A stretch of DNA of 64,000 bases from assembly GCA_026008535.1 (NCBI GenBank), contig BRKX01000018.1, positions 18,856,088 through 18,920,087 on the forward strand, in the 5' to 3' direction. The position numbers and the translations under genes were made by a program. The DNA comes from Perilla frutescens (lineage: Eukaryota; Streptophyta; Magnoliopsida; Lamiales; Lamiaceae). A model generated the notes under the pieces. That model ran no database searches, was not told the origin of the DNA, and saw only the letters and a list, made by a program, of their open reading frames with translations. This document shows positions 43,411-55,699 of this stretch, in pieces; position 1 is the stretch's first letter, and every line of letters starts with the position of its first letter.

Positions 43411-43841
43411 TTAAGGGGGAAAAGGGAAACATTATTGAAATAAAATGAACCTACAATTTCCAGGCAACCACAGCAGTAAAACGAGGAATCAACAATCTAA
43501 AGTGCAATGCATAATAAAACTATACTCAATTCATTTGAAACATTGATTGTAATTCGGGACAATCATGATCTAATTCGGGACCAAAAAACTACTTATAGAA
43601 GTAAATATAAATATAGCCTGTCGCTTCAGTTCTATAAATCATTTACAATTATAAAACTTGATTAGAAGCAAAATTCCATGACAAATTTGGCAGAAATTTG
43701 ACGGTAACATTTAACAAGGTTAATAAAGCATAAACGTACATGAGTGGTTGCGCCCACAAATCAGCTCGTCAACTGAAGATTCTAGAAAAAGGTTGGCCAA
43801 TGGATGGAGAGCTTCTCCTGCAAAATCCCAAAAGTCCTGTT
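43411..43841 (-). other. Likely 3' flank and 3' UTR of the LEO1 gene
   Basis: Immediately downstream of the stop codon. No other gene seen; a polyadenylation site cannot be fixed. Confidence 0.4.
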
Positions 43842-46800
43842 CTAGTCCTCATCACTCTCATATACCATTTTCATTCGCCGATGAGTTGTAGTTTTCCTAG
43901 GAGGAGAGTCCTCATCAGATTCAATGCCCTTCCTTTTGGGCCCGCCTCCTGAATCCCTAACCTTCTGTTTGGGCTCCTGATGAAAAATAGTACATAAATG
44001 AAAACTGAACTAACTAGCTAACACTTCAAGACCACTGTATTTTAATCGTCAAGAAGATATCAAATGGAAACAATTAGCTACATCTCCATTTAACTACATA
44101 AAACAAATTATTGATAGTAGTAAATTTAGGATCTTCCATTGGATTGAATCACTTTACACTTTAACATATACTTCTACATCCTAGAAACCAATAGGTCGTT
44201 TAGAATGCTCAAGGAATATATTATTTGTAAATATAAAAAAAATGTTGCCTACACCAACTGAAGTCAGTCCAAAAATGATTTTAGAATCAGCAACCCTTAC
44301 CTCAGCTTCTTCTTCTGATTCATCATATGCTTCTTCTTCCTCTCTTTGTTCACGTTCCTCATCTTCATCCCCATAATCTTGCTCTGCTTCCTCGTGTCTT
44401 CTATGTGGTGGTGAACCTTCATCCTCCTCCCCTTCAGTTTCATACTCAGATTCCTCCTTCTCACTTTCAGAGAAATCCACTGGGCGTCGAGATGATTTGG
44501 TAGCTTGAAATGCTGACTTGCGAGGGATATCCTTTGACCCCTGAAAGCAAACCCAAGAAGAAGAAATTCAGTTGAGAAGAAATAAAAAATTTCAACAGAA
44601 AGACTCTAGAGTAGAGATGTCTTTCTTTCTCATAGGGTTTGGGGGATGAGATACTCATTGGTAGTAGTCACATGCCTTCTTTGCATTAATTATGCGCTTC
44701 TCGGCTCGAGCTTCCATTTCAAGGTCTTCATCAAAGCGACGCCGAACAGCAGAATGCCGAGGTTCGTAATAATCTTGTTCATCCTCCTGATTAGGTAAAC
44801 ATGATTTTCAAAAAGTTACATTCATAATAGAGACGCTTTTACTGCAGTAGCATCATGCAAGAAATGTTTTTCATTACACTTGCAGACATAATAAACCCCC
44901 ACCCCCCCCCCCCCCCAAAAAAAAAAGATGATAAATACCGCAAAAGGACATCTTAATACTCCATGTATCCTCACAATATGAGTGTCATATATAGATATAT
45001 CTAACCTCTTCAAGGGCATCCTCTAAGAAACCAGGTGAAAGTTGGCGCTCCCTGCGGATGGGTTGTGTATACTTACGATTTACCTTCTCCTTCTTCCGGC
45101 TAAGAAGTTCATTAGCTTTAATTGACTGATTGGCAGCCTAAGAAGACACATATGCAGGTGGAACTGAAATCAGTTTACTTGATGATCTATGCCAGATATA
45201 TTAAATAGATCATTGATATACCTTCTCCTTTTGCTCCTTCTCCCTCTCAGGATCAATGTCAGTGATGCAGTTCTTGACTTTATATACCTTCTTGTGCCGT
45301 GAATCAACAAGAGCAGTTAACATCCTATGAGAATTTGAAGCTAAGGACGATGGCATAAACCTCATTTTTGTTGAAATTCGCCCCTGAGATTGGAGAATGC
45401 CCTGAGAAGAGGAATACAGAATATTAACTGCTGGACCATCAAAGACTTTTCATTATACATAACATAAGATGTATCCAGGAAAAAGAAATTTCAGATCCAA
45501 AATCCAGACCTATGGCACCTATTGAAGGTCTGATGCAAAAAGGCATTCCGTATTGCCAAATCACTACAAGTTAAGTACTAGGGAGGGTAAATTACACCTA
45601 AAAAGGAAAAACTTACCCTTCCATGTCTCACAAAAAGGTGTGCCTGTTCATGTTGAGCATCTTGCTTAGATATATCAAGCACTTCGTTTCCAATAAGTAA
45701 CTGCAGGCTGCCATCCGACCACTCCACAAAGCGAGCATTGCTTTCGATCTACACAAAGTAGTCTCAGATTTACTATGCAGTCATCGAAAAATTGCATCCA
45801 AACATCTGGATTTCACCCATTTCAACAGTGGTCAATTACAGCATATAAGATGTACTCTTAACGACAAAGCTTATGAAAAAATATGAAATCCAGACTGCGA
45901 AGTTGACCAAAGAGCAAGAAAATCTGGAATTGTGAGATTAACCTGTCTATTACACTTTCAAATAAGGTAAATAAGCTTATGCAGAAACTTCACATTGAAG
46001 GCGTACAAGTACAAAATAGCAGATTTCATATATTAGGTCATATAGATGGGCTTAGCAATGCTACTATATTTGATTGTTTGTTTATTAAAGAAGTTAAAAA
46101 TTAGATATTATACTGCAAGGAAAACTTTCTTATGTGCTTTTCTCTGGTCACCTTTGCACCAGAAACGAGGAGGGGAAGCCTATTTTCTAATAAATTTTCA
46201 TCGTAACTATGAAAGGGGTCAGGTCTCCACTCCTCACCAGATGCCTGCTATAGAAATCAAATTGATCGGTCATCGGTGTACTGATGCCCACCCCAACCCA
46301 GTGTAGTTGTAGACTTCCACTAAGAAAAATAGCATGAAGATAAAGAATTAAAGAAATACTGCTTTATCTGAAAGATACTTATACAAATCTTGTAAAAGCA
46401 TTCACTTTTTTATTAGATAACAATATAACAGTTGAGGCACATAAAGGAAATACCTAAGTTATTATACACTCTGATCTCAATCCTTAGAGAAGGTCGCAAA
46501 TGCATTTCTCACAATTTTATTTGATTTTCCTTGCAATACATGTAATCCAACTCAAATAATGCAAACTGCAAACCTGATCAATTAAAGTAATAGCCTTCCA
46601 TACATAATAATCTTGATTTATAGCAACCAAGAGATACACACTTCACTGTGGAACATTATTTTTTAATAAGAAAAATAATTATTCTTTTATTAATAAAATA
46701 CGAGTCTATAGTACATGTAGAGGACTAGTTGTCCGCACAAGTAAAATACAACATTATTGAATGATACTTCAGTCTCAAACATCAATAAGACGTCCTTAGG

Positions 46801-49800
46801 CTTCTATCTTATAAAAATGCTAGAAAAGTAAGTTGTTGCACCCAACGATACTTGAGTTTCTAGGAACTTCATGTAAAATAAAAGACCACATGCTTTAACT
46901 GTGTGCGAAATTCATTAACAAATTCACTTACAGATGTTCTGCCATCAGGTTGCTTGACCTTCCTCCAACGAACGACATTGTTCTCCAACCTTATTCTCTT
47001 TTTTGATCCAGATTCCTCTGTTTCATAATGATCCTCTTCCACATATGTATGTGGATCAAAAGGTGTAGGATCTATTCCCATTATATTAGATACTTTGATC
47101 ATATTCATCTGCAACAGAAGAAATTGTCATGAAGAACTGAGAAGCATCATGCATGAGGAAGACTGGAAGAGACACGTGCACACCAACCCTAACCTTAGGT
47201 ATATAGCATATACAAAAGTGTTTTAAACAACGAGAATAAAGGTTTTTGCATCATTCCACCAGATGCTTAAATATCACTTAATTCTCGATGATCAAACATG
47301 GTAAAATAGCATCCTTCACCCAGCCACACTTGAATGTGGTACATAGCAAGAAATAAATAAAATTGATGGATATAAAGAAATCATTGAAAGAAGGGCAAAC
47401 AAAATAATCTGATACACTAAGCATACTTAAAGCATTTTAATATTTCTTTATAAGATAATAATCCATTTTGCTAGCCTCTCCCATTTTCCTAACATAACCA
47501 CTCACTTCATTCATCTTCTCCATGGTCATACATGTCCCAGACTTTATAAAATTCACCCACCATCATTTCATTTGTGTATATGCTGAAGTCCTTGGAGCAA
47601 TCAGAAATTTGAGAAAGAATGTATAAGCTAAAATATACTTTCTACTCATCCTGTGATCCAGCCAAATTTACAATCAACAATGGGAAACTTGACAGGGCAT
47701 AGTTACCGAAAAACTCAAGCAAATGCTGCAAAGCTTTGTAGGGGTTGCAAAATTTTTCTAAAAACAGACAAGAATATTTACAGGGAGAAAATTTCTAGTG
47801 AAATAACTCCACTGTAGTTTAAACTTTAGACCAATATGAAACTACGATTAGGCAGCCATAATGAACTTGCTCAAGGAGTGAAACAGATGTAGCTATCACT
47901 TAAATTTAATTTCAATCAAGAATCCCAAAAACCAATTATAGGGGATTGACACTAAAAGTGAAGGTTAACCTTGTCAGATTCAGATGGAGGATGGCACAGA
48001 GGAATTTCCAGCTCCAGTGGGGGGCCAACTGGTTTTTCCTTAATTTTAGCCTCAATATGCTCTTCTTCAGAGTAATACGGTGCATCTTCATCAGGTATCA
48101 TATCCTCCGGCCTCAATTCTTTCTCGTAATTTCCCATTTCTTCAATTGGTGATCTCTGTGTTAGGGAATATATCTTAATATATTGCAAGATGCTAACAAA
48201 ACAGAGTGAAAGAATAAAACAGCGCTATTATAATGCATATCAGCTAACAGTTTCATCTTCTTCAATCTGATTCTGAACTTTGTAATCTGCCTGTTCTTCA
48301 TCATCAGAGTCTCCAAAAACATCACGAATCTCTGGAGCTGACTGCATAAATTGATCCTCATCTTTCTCATCACCAGATATACTGCACATCATAGAATCCA
48401 GACCACTAAGCATCTTGCAGTAATGTATTATAGGCAAATAAAACACAAAAGAGCAGTGTCACTGGATGTTTTAGTATAAGAAGAAAGTCAACCAATGGTA
48501 ATTATCATCTCTTTATCCTCTGAAGGTTACAGTATTCTTTTCCCTTCTTAATGTTTCAACTTTCAATCAACTAAACTACATTATAATCAATATTCTACAA
48601 TTACATTAAAAAAAGTTGCAGTGACACTAAAACTTCAGTTGAAACCTAATCTTACAGTGAACTGATATGCGCGCAAGCAATTTCTGAGCCCACAAGCAAG
48701 TAAACTAACATTTACTGGTATGACAGAGAAAGAAGCAAAGGTATATAGAAGATTCTTAGCAAAAGCTGTGACTTCAGATTATACTTTTCCGTAGTCTTTC
48801 CCCAATGATAAAAATTTGGACTCAAACCTTCTCCACTTAGGCTGTGTTAATTTATGTTCCCTCAGTACATTACCTGATGAATTCATTCTCTCCAAACACA
48901 ACCAAAAATATTCACATCTTGTAAATACACTTTTCTCTTAATACAACATTTTTCAACATTCAACCTGAATATATTATCAAAGAAGAGATCCCCAAAACAT
49001 CCAAACATACCCCATTAAGTTCAAAAAAAATAAGGTCAGGTCACAGCAAAGACTGCATAACCACCACAAGTAGAAGATGATAAAAAATAAACAGTTGCAG
49101 ATTATTTGGAGTTATATGTATCCAGTGCAGGAGGAAGAATTTCCATCATTTTTCTATTCTAGCTGGTAAAAACTATACTGGATAGCTTAACATAACCAGA
49201 GTATCCCTTCGATAGGCAGGAAAGTAAGAGATAAGAAAGAGAGGTGAAAAAAGGACCTATGACTCCTAGCCTGATTGACTTCGTCATCTTCATTAGCAAC
49301 ATAATGGTTCTCCCCAGATCGTTCTGATCCACTTTCAACTGCACCATGTCTTCTACTAGTAACAACCCGTTGGCCATAATCCACCTTCTCATCACTCTCT
49401 GAGTACCTTTCTTCACTCTGTTCCCTTTGATTACCTATCTCCAATTCTTGAGAACTTTTATCTCTTTCACCCTCACTCTCACCCTGTAACGGATCAAGAT
49501 CCTGAGGTTCACCCTCGCTCTCAATTTCTGCCTCTCCTTGACCTTCAACTTCACCTTCACCTTCAGCCTCTGGTCCTTCATCCCCTTCATCCTGAAAAGA
49601 AACACTCATAATTTTGACGAAGTTGAAACAAGGAGTAGGAGTGCACATGGTTTCGCTTTCAGTAATGCAGTGCATGTCACCGAGAATTGAAAATAAAAAT
49701 GACATTTTAGGAAAGGTGCAGTTAAAATATAATATAAGAAACACAAAGAAGTGTAGTGATCCCACCACCACTGAAGGCTTTACAAGTTAGATGAATCTAG

Positions 49801-50806
49801 TAAAGTATGCCTTTTTCCCCCTAACACCAATATATAAGTAATTTGGCATCCAATTCAGAAATTCATGCACCATATGAACCCATATACATAACAAATTATC
49901 ATAGACTGGAACACTGTCTGAATTGAATGAAAATAAAATTGTGAATTATGAAATAATTTATTAAGAGATGGTAGGCCTACACATTCAGGACAGTAAATCA
50001 ACTAGTTCATACTCATGTCAAGTCGTATTGTACGTGTGTAAATATGTAAGTACAATGAGAGAGGAGGGGGTTTTTATTTACAGAACAATGCCACCTAGTC
50101 AGTGGCAAACTGATAAAGGTCTAAACGGATTGAAGTTCAACCATTATAATTAACTCATCACACAGACCCCAGGCCTAGCAATTCAATTAGCCCGTCATCT
50201 AAGGTAAGAATTGCCTAAAATTAATAGCAAGTTAGAAATGACTAAACTTCAAAAGATAGAAATAGCGATCACCTCAAAAAATGTATGCATACTGGCACGT
50301 AACCACACCACGTACTGCATGAGAAAGTTCTCAGGCAAAACAATACATAAACAATAAATGATATACAATTTTACAAACAAATAACTTTGCACCCAGGCAT
50401 GCAGCTAGTTAATTGCAATGAGAAACAGATACTGGTGAAACCCTTCTGGAAAATAAAAATAAATAATAACAGCTAGGAAAAGTGTAGAATAATAGATTCA
50501 TAACAAAAAATATTAAAGTGTCAATTAAATGACTCCTCTTGCACTTAAAAACTACATGTCAATACACACCAAATAAACCACAACAATACAAGGACTTTAA
50601 TGGTGGAAATTGAATTCTCCAAATAAAATCGATGCAAACAAAAATAGTAACACAAATTGATTTCCCATAGCATACAAAACAAACTGGGATATGATTCTGA
50701 ATAAAATTAGGACTTCGCCCCACCAAAATTTAAATTTTAAAAAAAAAAACACACAATGCCATCACGCGCACCAATTAACCGAATCGAATTGCGCAAACCG
50801 TGATTT

Positions 50807-50848
<42 letters not shown>

Positions 50849-50980
50849 CCATACGGAGGCATAATCAGGTTGACGATTGGACTCGTGCTCGGATTCAACC
50901 TCCTCCTCCTCTTCCTCTTCTTCCGATTGGTCGCCGAACAAATTCTGCATCATCTGATGCCGCTTCTCCTCTCCCACCAT
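43842..50980 (-). CDS. VIP4: RNA polymerase II-associated factor LEO1 (Paf1 complex), VIP4 homolog
   Basis: LEO1 subunit of the nuclear Paf1 complex, which travels with RNA polymerase II and supports histone modification; in Arabidopsis the homolog is VIP4. Eleven coding exons (minus strand, 5' to 3'): 50855-50980, 49257-49591, 48249-48381, 47970-48155, 46932-47108, 45617-45748, 45222-45401, 45006-45137, 44676-44786, 44301-44540, 43842-43976. Together they make 1887 bp (628 codons plus stop), close to the plant family length. Start MVGEEKRHQMMQNLFGDQSE matches the plant family. Residues ~43-200 are Glu/Ser/Asp-rich. The Leo1 domain spans ~240-430 (PVGPPLELEIPLCHPPSES, RIRLENNVVRWRKVK, NARFVEWSDGSLQLLIGNE, HLFVRHGRG). 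A basic segment and an acidic tail ending YESDED follow. All introns are GT-AG except intron 9, which is apparently GC-AG. No defects are seen. Confidence 0.95.
44541..44675 (-). other. LEO1 intron 9 with GC donor
   Basis: Exon 9 ends ...AATGCAAAGAAG and the intron starts GCATGT; the acceptor is CTTTCAG before GGGTCAAAG. Using a GT a few bases on would break the frame of exon 10, while the GC site keeps it (INAKK / GSKDIPRK). AAG before GC fits the usual strong exon side of GC donors. Confidence 0.7.
44893..44931. repeat. Poly-C/poly-A tract in LEO1 intron 8
   Basis: CCCCCACCCC plus a long C run and then an A run, in intron 8 (44787-45005). Likely unstable and error-prone in sequencing. Confidence 0.9.
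50811..50846. repeat. (GA)n microsatellite at the start of LEO1 intron 1
   Basis: About 18 GA units (CT on the coding strand), only 8 bp from the exon 1 donor at 50855. A pyrimidine run of varying length so close to a donor could vary between individuals. Confidence 0.9.
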
Positions 50981-51368
50981 TCTTACTGAGTGTTCTCTGA
51001 GTGTAATTTAGTGCTTTGGACAGAACAATTTGAGGCTGCTCGAGGAGAACGAGAAGATGTTGTGCAACTGTGTGTTGTATGTGCAAATTTGGGGATTTAT
51101 GTGTGTGTGTGAATTTGGAATCATATCGCGAAAAGGTTCGGCAATGGCGGTATTTCACCCTATTTGCGGTTTCGCCCCCATGGAACTCTCTGTTTTCGCT
51201 GTTAGGCCCTTTAACTATTTAAATTTCTCAATTTTGTAAAATATTAATTTTTCGCCCGTGCAAGTGTGCGACAACATTTTATACATTGTGTACAAAACTA
51301 ATATTTCTTAATTATTAGGATATGTAGACATATTAATTGTTTCATATGAATAAATGTTATTTTATAAA
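50981..51368 (-). promoter_or_regulatory. LEO1 5' flank (promoter and 5' UTR)
   Basis: The 388 bp between the LEO1 start codon and the left end of the MULE at 51369. It must hold the 5' UTR and core promoter unless these lie in the transposon. An AT-rich TTTAAATAG (minus strand, about 51212-51222) is a possible TATA-like element, but nothing decisive is visible. Confidence 0.35.
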
Positions 51369-51455
51369 GACAAAAACTTGTATGAGACCGTCTAACGGGT
51401 CTCTTACGTTAGACGGATCTCCTCGATCCGACCCACCTCAGACCCGACCCGGTAC
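51369..51455 (+). repeat. MULE left terminal inverted repeat
   Basis: About 87 bp, complementary to 55535-55622, with a (TA)n and poly-A at its inner edge. Confidence 0.85.
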
Positions 51456-52368
51456 TATATATATTAAAAAAAAATTGAATCTCTCATCTCTCTTTCTCCA
51501 GCGCTTCTCTCCGCACGGCACACGTCCTCTCTCACCATTTCTCACCACCGACGATTCTCTGCGCCGATAACCGTTGCTTCTCTCCACAACCGCCCCCTCC
51601 ACGATCTCCCCCCACAACCGCCAACCTCAGCGCACCGTCAACTATCGCGACCACCGCCGCAAGAATTTGTGCCACCACCATCACCAATTGTTGCGACTAC
51701 CGGTGCCGGAGTCCTATCTGAAATCGGTGATCTATCTTCAACATCTCCGTTGCATTGTTGAATTTCTTATTGTAAGTTTATTCTAGGGCTTTTAAATTAG
51801 GGCATTTCAATTTAGGATAACACGACATCCTAATTTGAGTTGATTGTGGTCATGTTGGTTCTGTTTATGTGCTATTACTCTATATTTTGTTGATTCTGTT
51901 TAGATGCTAGTAGTTTATGCTTTATGTTGGTATGATGTGTTTTGTAAATTTTGAATTGTTCGAAGATAATATAGTGTGTGCTGCTATGATTTCTTGTTTT
52001 ATTGATAATGATACTTCATTGTATTGGTAGTGATTCTTACGTGAATTTTAGTGATACATGACGTCATTGTTTATAGTAGTTAATTAAAAATTTAAAATAC
52101 TACTGGTGCAAATGAGTTGTGTACTTGTGTCATTAAAATATGTTGCAATTTGTTATTAAAATTCAAATATGCTCTAGCAATTTTTGTTCATGATTAGTGA
52201 TACTTCATTGTATTTGTATTATTGCTTACATTCATTATTAGTGATACTATGTTGCATTTTTAAGGAATTTTATAGTTTGCTTATAAGTTATGTCCCATGG
52301 GATTTTATAAAATTTCAGATGCTAGTATTGATTGATTAAATAGTGTTTTTTATTATAATTTTTGCAGT

Positions 52369-53415
52369 TGGATTTTTGAAAAAAATTTATAAATGATAGA
52401 AAGAATTAAAAAGAGGTTGCAACAACCTATTGAGGAGAGAAGAGATGAGATGATGAGACCAGGTATGATGTTAAACATACATATAAAAGAAGAAAACCAT
52501 CTGCTAAGAAAAACAAGGATAACGAGGTGGTAGTCAGGTACTATATATTTGGTTAATGTGCTATATCTATGCCATGTTTCCTGTTTATTGTATTTGGTTT
52601 AGCAAATATCCTCTTGCAAATCTTGTTCATTATTAGTGATACTTCGTTGATTGATAATGATGCTTAAATAAATTATTAGTGATACTTTATTGCATTGTTA
52701 AGGAAGTTGATTAAAATTTAAGAATCTGACATGCGAGTCTTGTTCAGTATTGTTGATACTTCATTGCTTTGTTAGTGATGCTTCATTGAATTATCAGTGA
52801 TACTTTATTGCATTGTTACTGATTGTAAGGAAGTTATCATTATGAAATAACTGATAATGTTCAACTAAGTCAATATATTTCATTAAATTACTAATTTAAT
52901 TTAATTTTATATTGCAGCGATCATGATGCTAAGGAAGGTGATGAATGTGATGTTTAGGTGGATGAAGTTGTTGATGAGAGATAATTCTTGGTTATTAATA
53001 GTGCTACTTAATTGCTTTGGTAGTGATTCTTAACTGAATTATCAGTGATACATGATTGTATTGTTTATAGTTGTTGATCAAAAATTATTTTTTATTCCAG
53101 CTTGATGGAAGAAAAAGATTAAGAGGTCAATATTGTGCAAAGATCTTGCTTTCACTACTAAATGGTTTGAGAACAAAGATACAATATGATGCTCTTAAAG
53201 TCATCAAGAATATCAAGAAATATAAACAGGTACAATATTTAATGAACAATTTTTTCATATTTTATAAAAAAGTTTTTTTTATATAAATTTTCTCTATGTT
53301 TTTAACATGATATACACAGTTAGCAGCTGTTGGTGTTCACGGGATACGGATGTAGCTGATGGCAGAATGTGATGTATTTGGTTTTTTGAAGATAGGTAGT
53401 GCATAGTCTAACATG
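52369..53415 (+). other. Exon-like sequence carried by the MULE
   Basis: Plus-strand pieces have acceptor, open frame and donor: 52369-52462 (TTTTTGCAG before, GTATGA after; ATG at 52393, MIERIKKRLQQPIEER), a short piece about 52490-52535 (RKPSAKKNKDNEV then GTACTA), 52919-52980 (TATTGCAG before; SDHDAKEGDECDV then a stop), and 53101-53229 (TTCCAG before, GTACAA after; RKRLRGQYCAKILLSLL, 43 codons, both edges phase 0). A last piece follows ACACAG at 53321 and stops soon. No family is recognised. It could be a captured host gene or a relic of a transposon protein; it is broken by a stop in the third piece. Confidence 0.4.
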
Positions 53416-55534
53416 ATAGGGGAATGTTTATTTGGTTGGATGTTGGGTGGTATTTGTAATGAATAGTTGGTTGGAAAATATTGAACTGTTGGAGAAGTTT
53501 AACATAGTTGGGAACAATGCTACAAACAATTAGTTTTTGTGCAGATATGATTGGAAAGTTTACTAGGTTCGGAGGCGTTGGGTTTTTGTAATGTTTCCGA
53601 AAGATTTTTAGGATATGCAAACTACAGAATTTCTTGCCAATGAACTGTATATTTTCTTGTATTTCTGAACAGATTTTAGAAATCTTTTTTGAATATATAT
53701 ATTTTGTTGATATTGTAGATAGTATCACTATTTATACAGAAAAGTATTATTATGTGTGCAGGAAAGTAACACTAATTTATTTCATTTATTACCGGTGTTA
53801 AAAAATAGAGAGGCATACATAAACGATAAAAGGGATCTGCAACAATAATTATGGTCTTAATATATCAAATAATTTCACCGGTCATAAGTTATATATTACA
53901 GTATCAATACTAATGAAGAAAGTATCAGTATGTATAACGTGAAGTAACACTATTTAACTCTGAAGTATCACTATCTGTGTAGTGAAGTAACAATATTTAA
54001 CTATGAAGTGAAATATTATTAGATATAAATTTGGTGAAATATCATTAACTATTAAGTGAAGTATCATTAGATATATATATCTTGTGAAGTATCATTAACC
54101 CGGAAGTGGATGATAATTTGATATTATTGATGATTAAGCATTGATTATCGAATCAAGAACAGATAAATGCCATTAACTATGAGTGGAGTACAAGTATCAT
54201 TATTTATGAGGTGAAGTATCATTAAATCACATATGCGTATCACTAATTGCAGAAGAAAGTATTACTAATTAGAAACAAAAATATCAGTTTAAATATAATC
54301 TCAAATTGAGAATCAGGTCTATGAATACAATAAAAACTCATTCTTGAGTAAAAATATTTATTTCATTATCATAGAGAAAAATAACATTGATTACAAAATA
54401 AAGTATCACTAATTACAAAAGAAAGTAACACTAATTACAAATAAAAGTATCATTAAAAATCTTCAACAAGATCTCGATTTTCCACCTTGCAAGACCAACA
54501 ATGGCATCCTCCAACGCACTAGCGACAACAGATCAGAAGGGGATTCGAAAACTAAAAAAATCAGTTCTAACTATCACATTGAATTGAAATATTGAGTTAG
54601 ATACAGAGAGGTATCACTAACTGTGATTTAAAGATCACTAACTATATGGATCACTAACTAAAACAATAAGATTGAAGTGAAACAATATAAGTCGATCGAT
54701 TGTTGAATTTATTATTTTTTAAAAATATCATTATATCTAAAATAAAGAACCATTAAATATAATGTAAAGTACATCTAGAACAAACTATAACATTGAATTG
54801 TATATCCAGAAACAGAGAGGTGTCACTAAGTGTGTGTGAAAGATCACCAGCTACTAGGTGAAGTATCACTACTGTCTTAACTACATGCAATTGGCGAATT
54901 ACAACAAACACAAAAGAGAAGTAAAATATGACTTACTTCCGGATTGCAACTGAACATATTCATGTTCATTGAGATATGTAGTTTCTATATTTTCATCATT
55001 TGATTCATCAAGTAGAACAATATATAAGAATTATAAAATTGAAATTTAAATTAGTACTAAAAATATTATCACAATAACAAATAGTCTATGAAAATAGAAA
55101 TTAAAATGAATTCTTTCAGATGCATATTATCGAACACATGGTATGCATAATTTCGTAAACCTAATTATTGATCAAGGATCACAATTTCTCAAATCTCGTA
55201 AACAAAAAAAAAATCAACATTCATTGTAGGCGTATCTTCACCAGAATCGTATGGAGAGGAGATAAATTTATCCGTTAAATCATCGATTGGAACAAGAACA
55301 AAATCACGTGGATAAGAACACATATATACCTGTTATTGCTAATGTTGCGTTGCCGGAATTGATTGAATCGCCGAAGGTTGAATCGCCTATGGTTGAAGGC
55401 GTCGTGCGTGGAGGCGGAATCGCGAGGTGGAATCGCGCGTTGGAGCTGGTTCGTGATGGTTGAGATTGGAAAAAATCGCGATGTTGAGATTGGAAGATGC
55501 GATGTTGAGCAGCGGTGCCTGGGAAGAAAACCTG

Positions 55535-55622
55535 ATTTTTTTAATATATATATATGGTCGGGTCGGGTGGAGATCCGTCCAACGTAAGAGACCCGTTAGA
55601 CGGTCTCACACAAGTGTGCCCC
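55535..55622 (-). repeat. MULE right terminal inverted repeat
   Basis: Complement of the left TIR. Next to it, on the minus strand, a UTR-like segment (about 55530-55331) ends at GTATAT, so both ends may act as promoters. Confidence 0.85.
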
Positions 55623-55699
55623 TTTTATAAATTATATATCACATATATATATAATTTATTTATTGTATTTATATATTGGCATTTAACGTATGTGAATTT

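Larger units (their letters stand above)
51369..55622. mobile_element. 4254 bp MULE-like DNA transposon
   Basis: Perfect 9 bp target-site duplication TTTTATAAA (51360-51368, 55623-55631), as for Mutator-like elements. The TIRs are about 90 bp with the shared core GAGACCGTCTAACGGGTC; the left starts GACAAAAACTTG, the right (complement) GGGGCACACTTG. Subterminal halves hold many copies of GTGATACTTCATTG on the left and its complement type GAAGTATCACTA on the right. No transposase domain is recognisable. It carries exon-like sequence (separate entry). The 262 bp MITE at 36552 shares both ends and the GATACTTCA word. Confidence 0.9.

Noticed and set aside
44181..44300. LEO1 exon 10 extended beyond 44301
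   Set aside because: The open frame continues, but a GTAAGG donor at 44300 and the in-frame family-like last exon at 43842-43976 show that it is intron.
49592..49771. Upstream extension of LEO1 exon 2 with its own ATG
   Set aside because: An AG acceptor at 49592-49593 and the family start MVGEEK at 50980 show that this part is intron 1.
51337..51786. Pro/His-rich open frames at the left MULE end
   Set aside because: They cover the TIR and a UTR-like C-rich region; no conserved domain.
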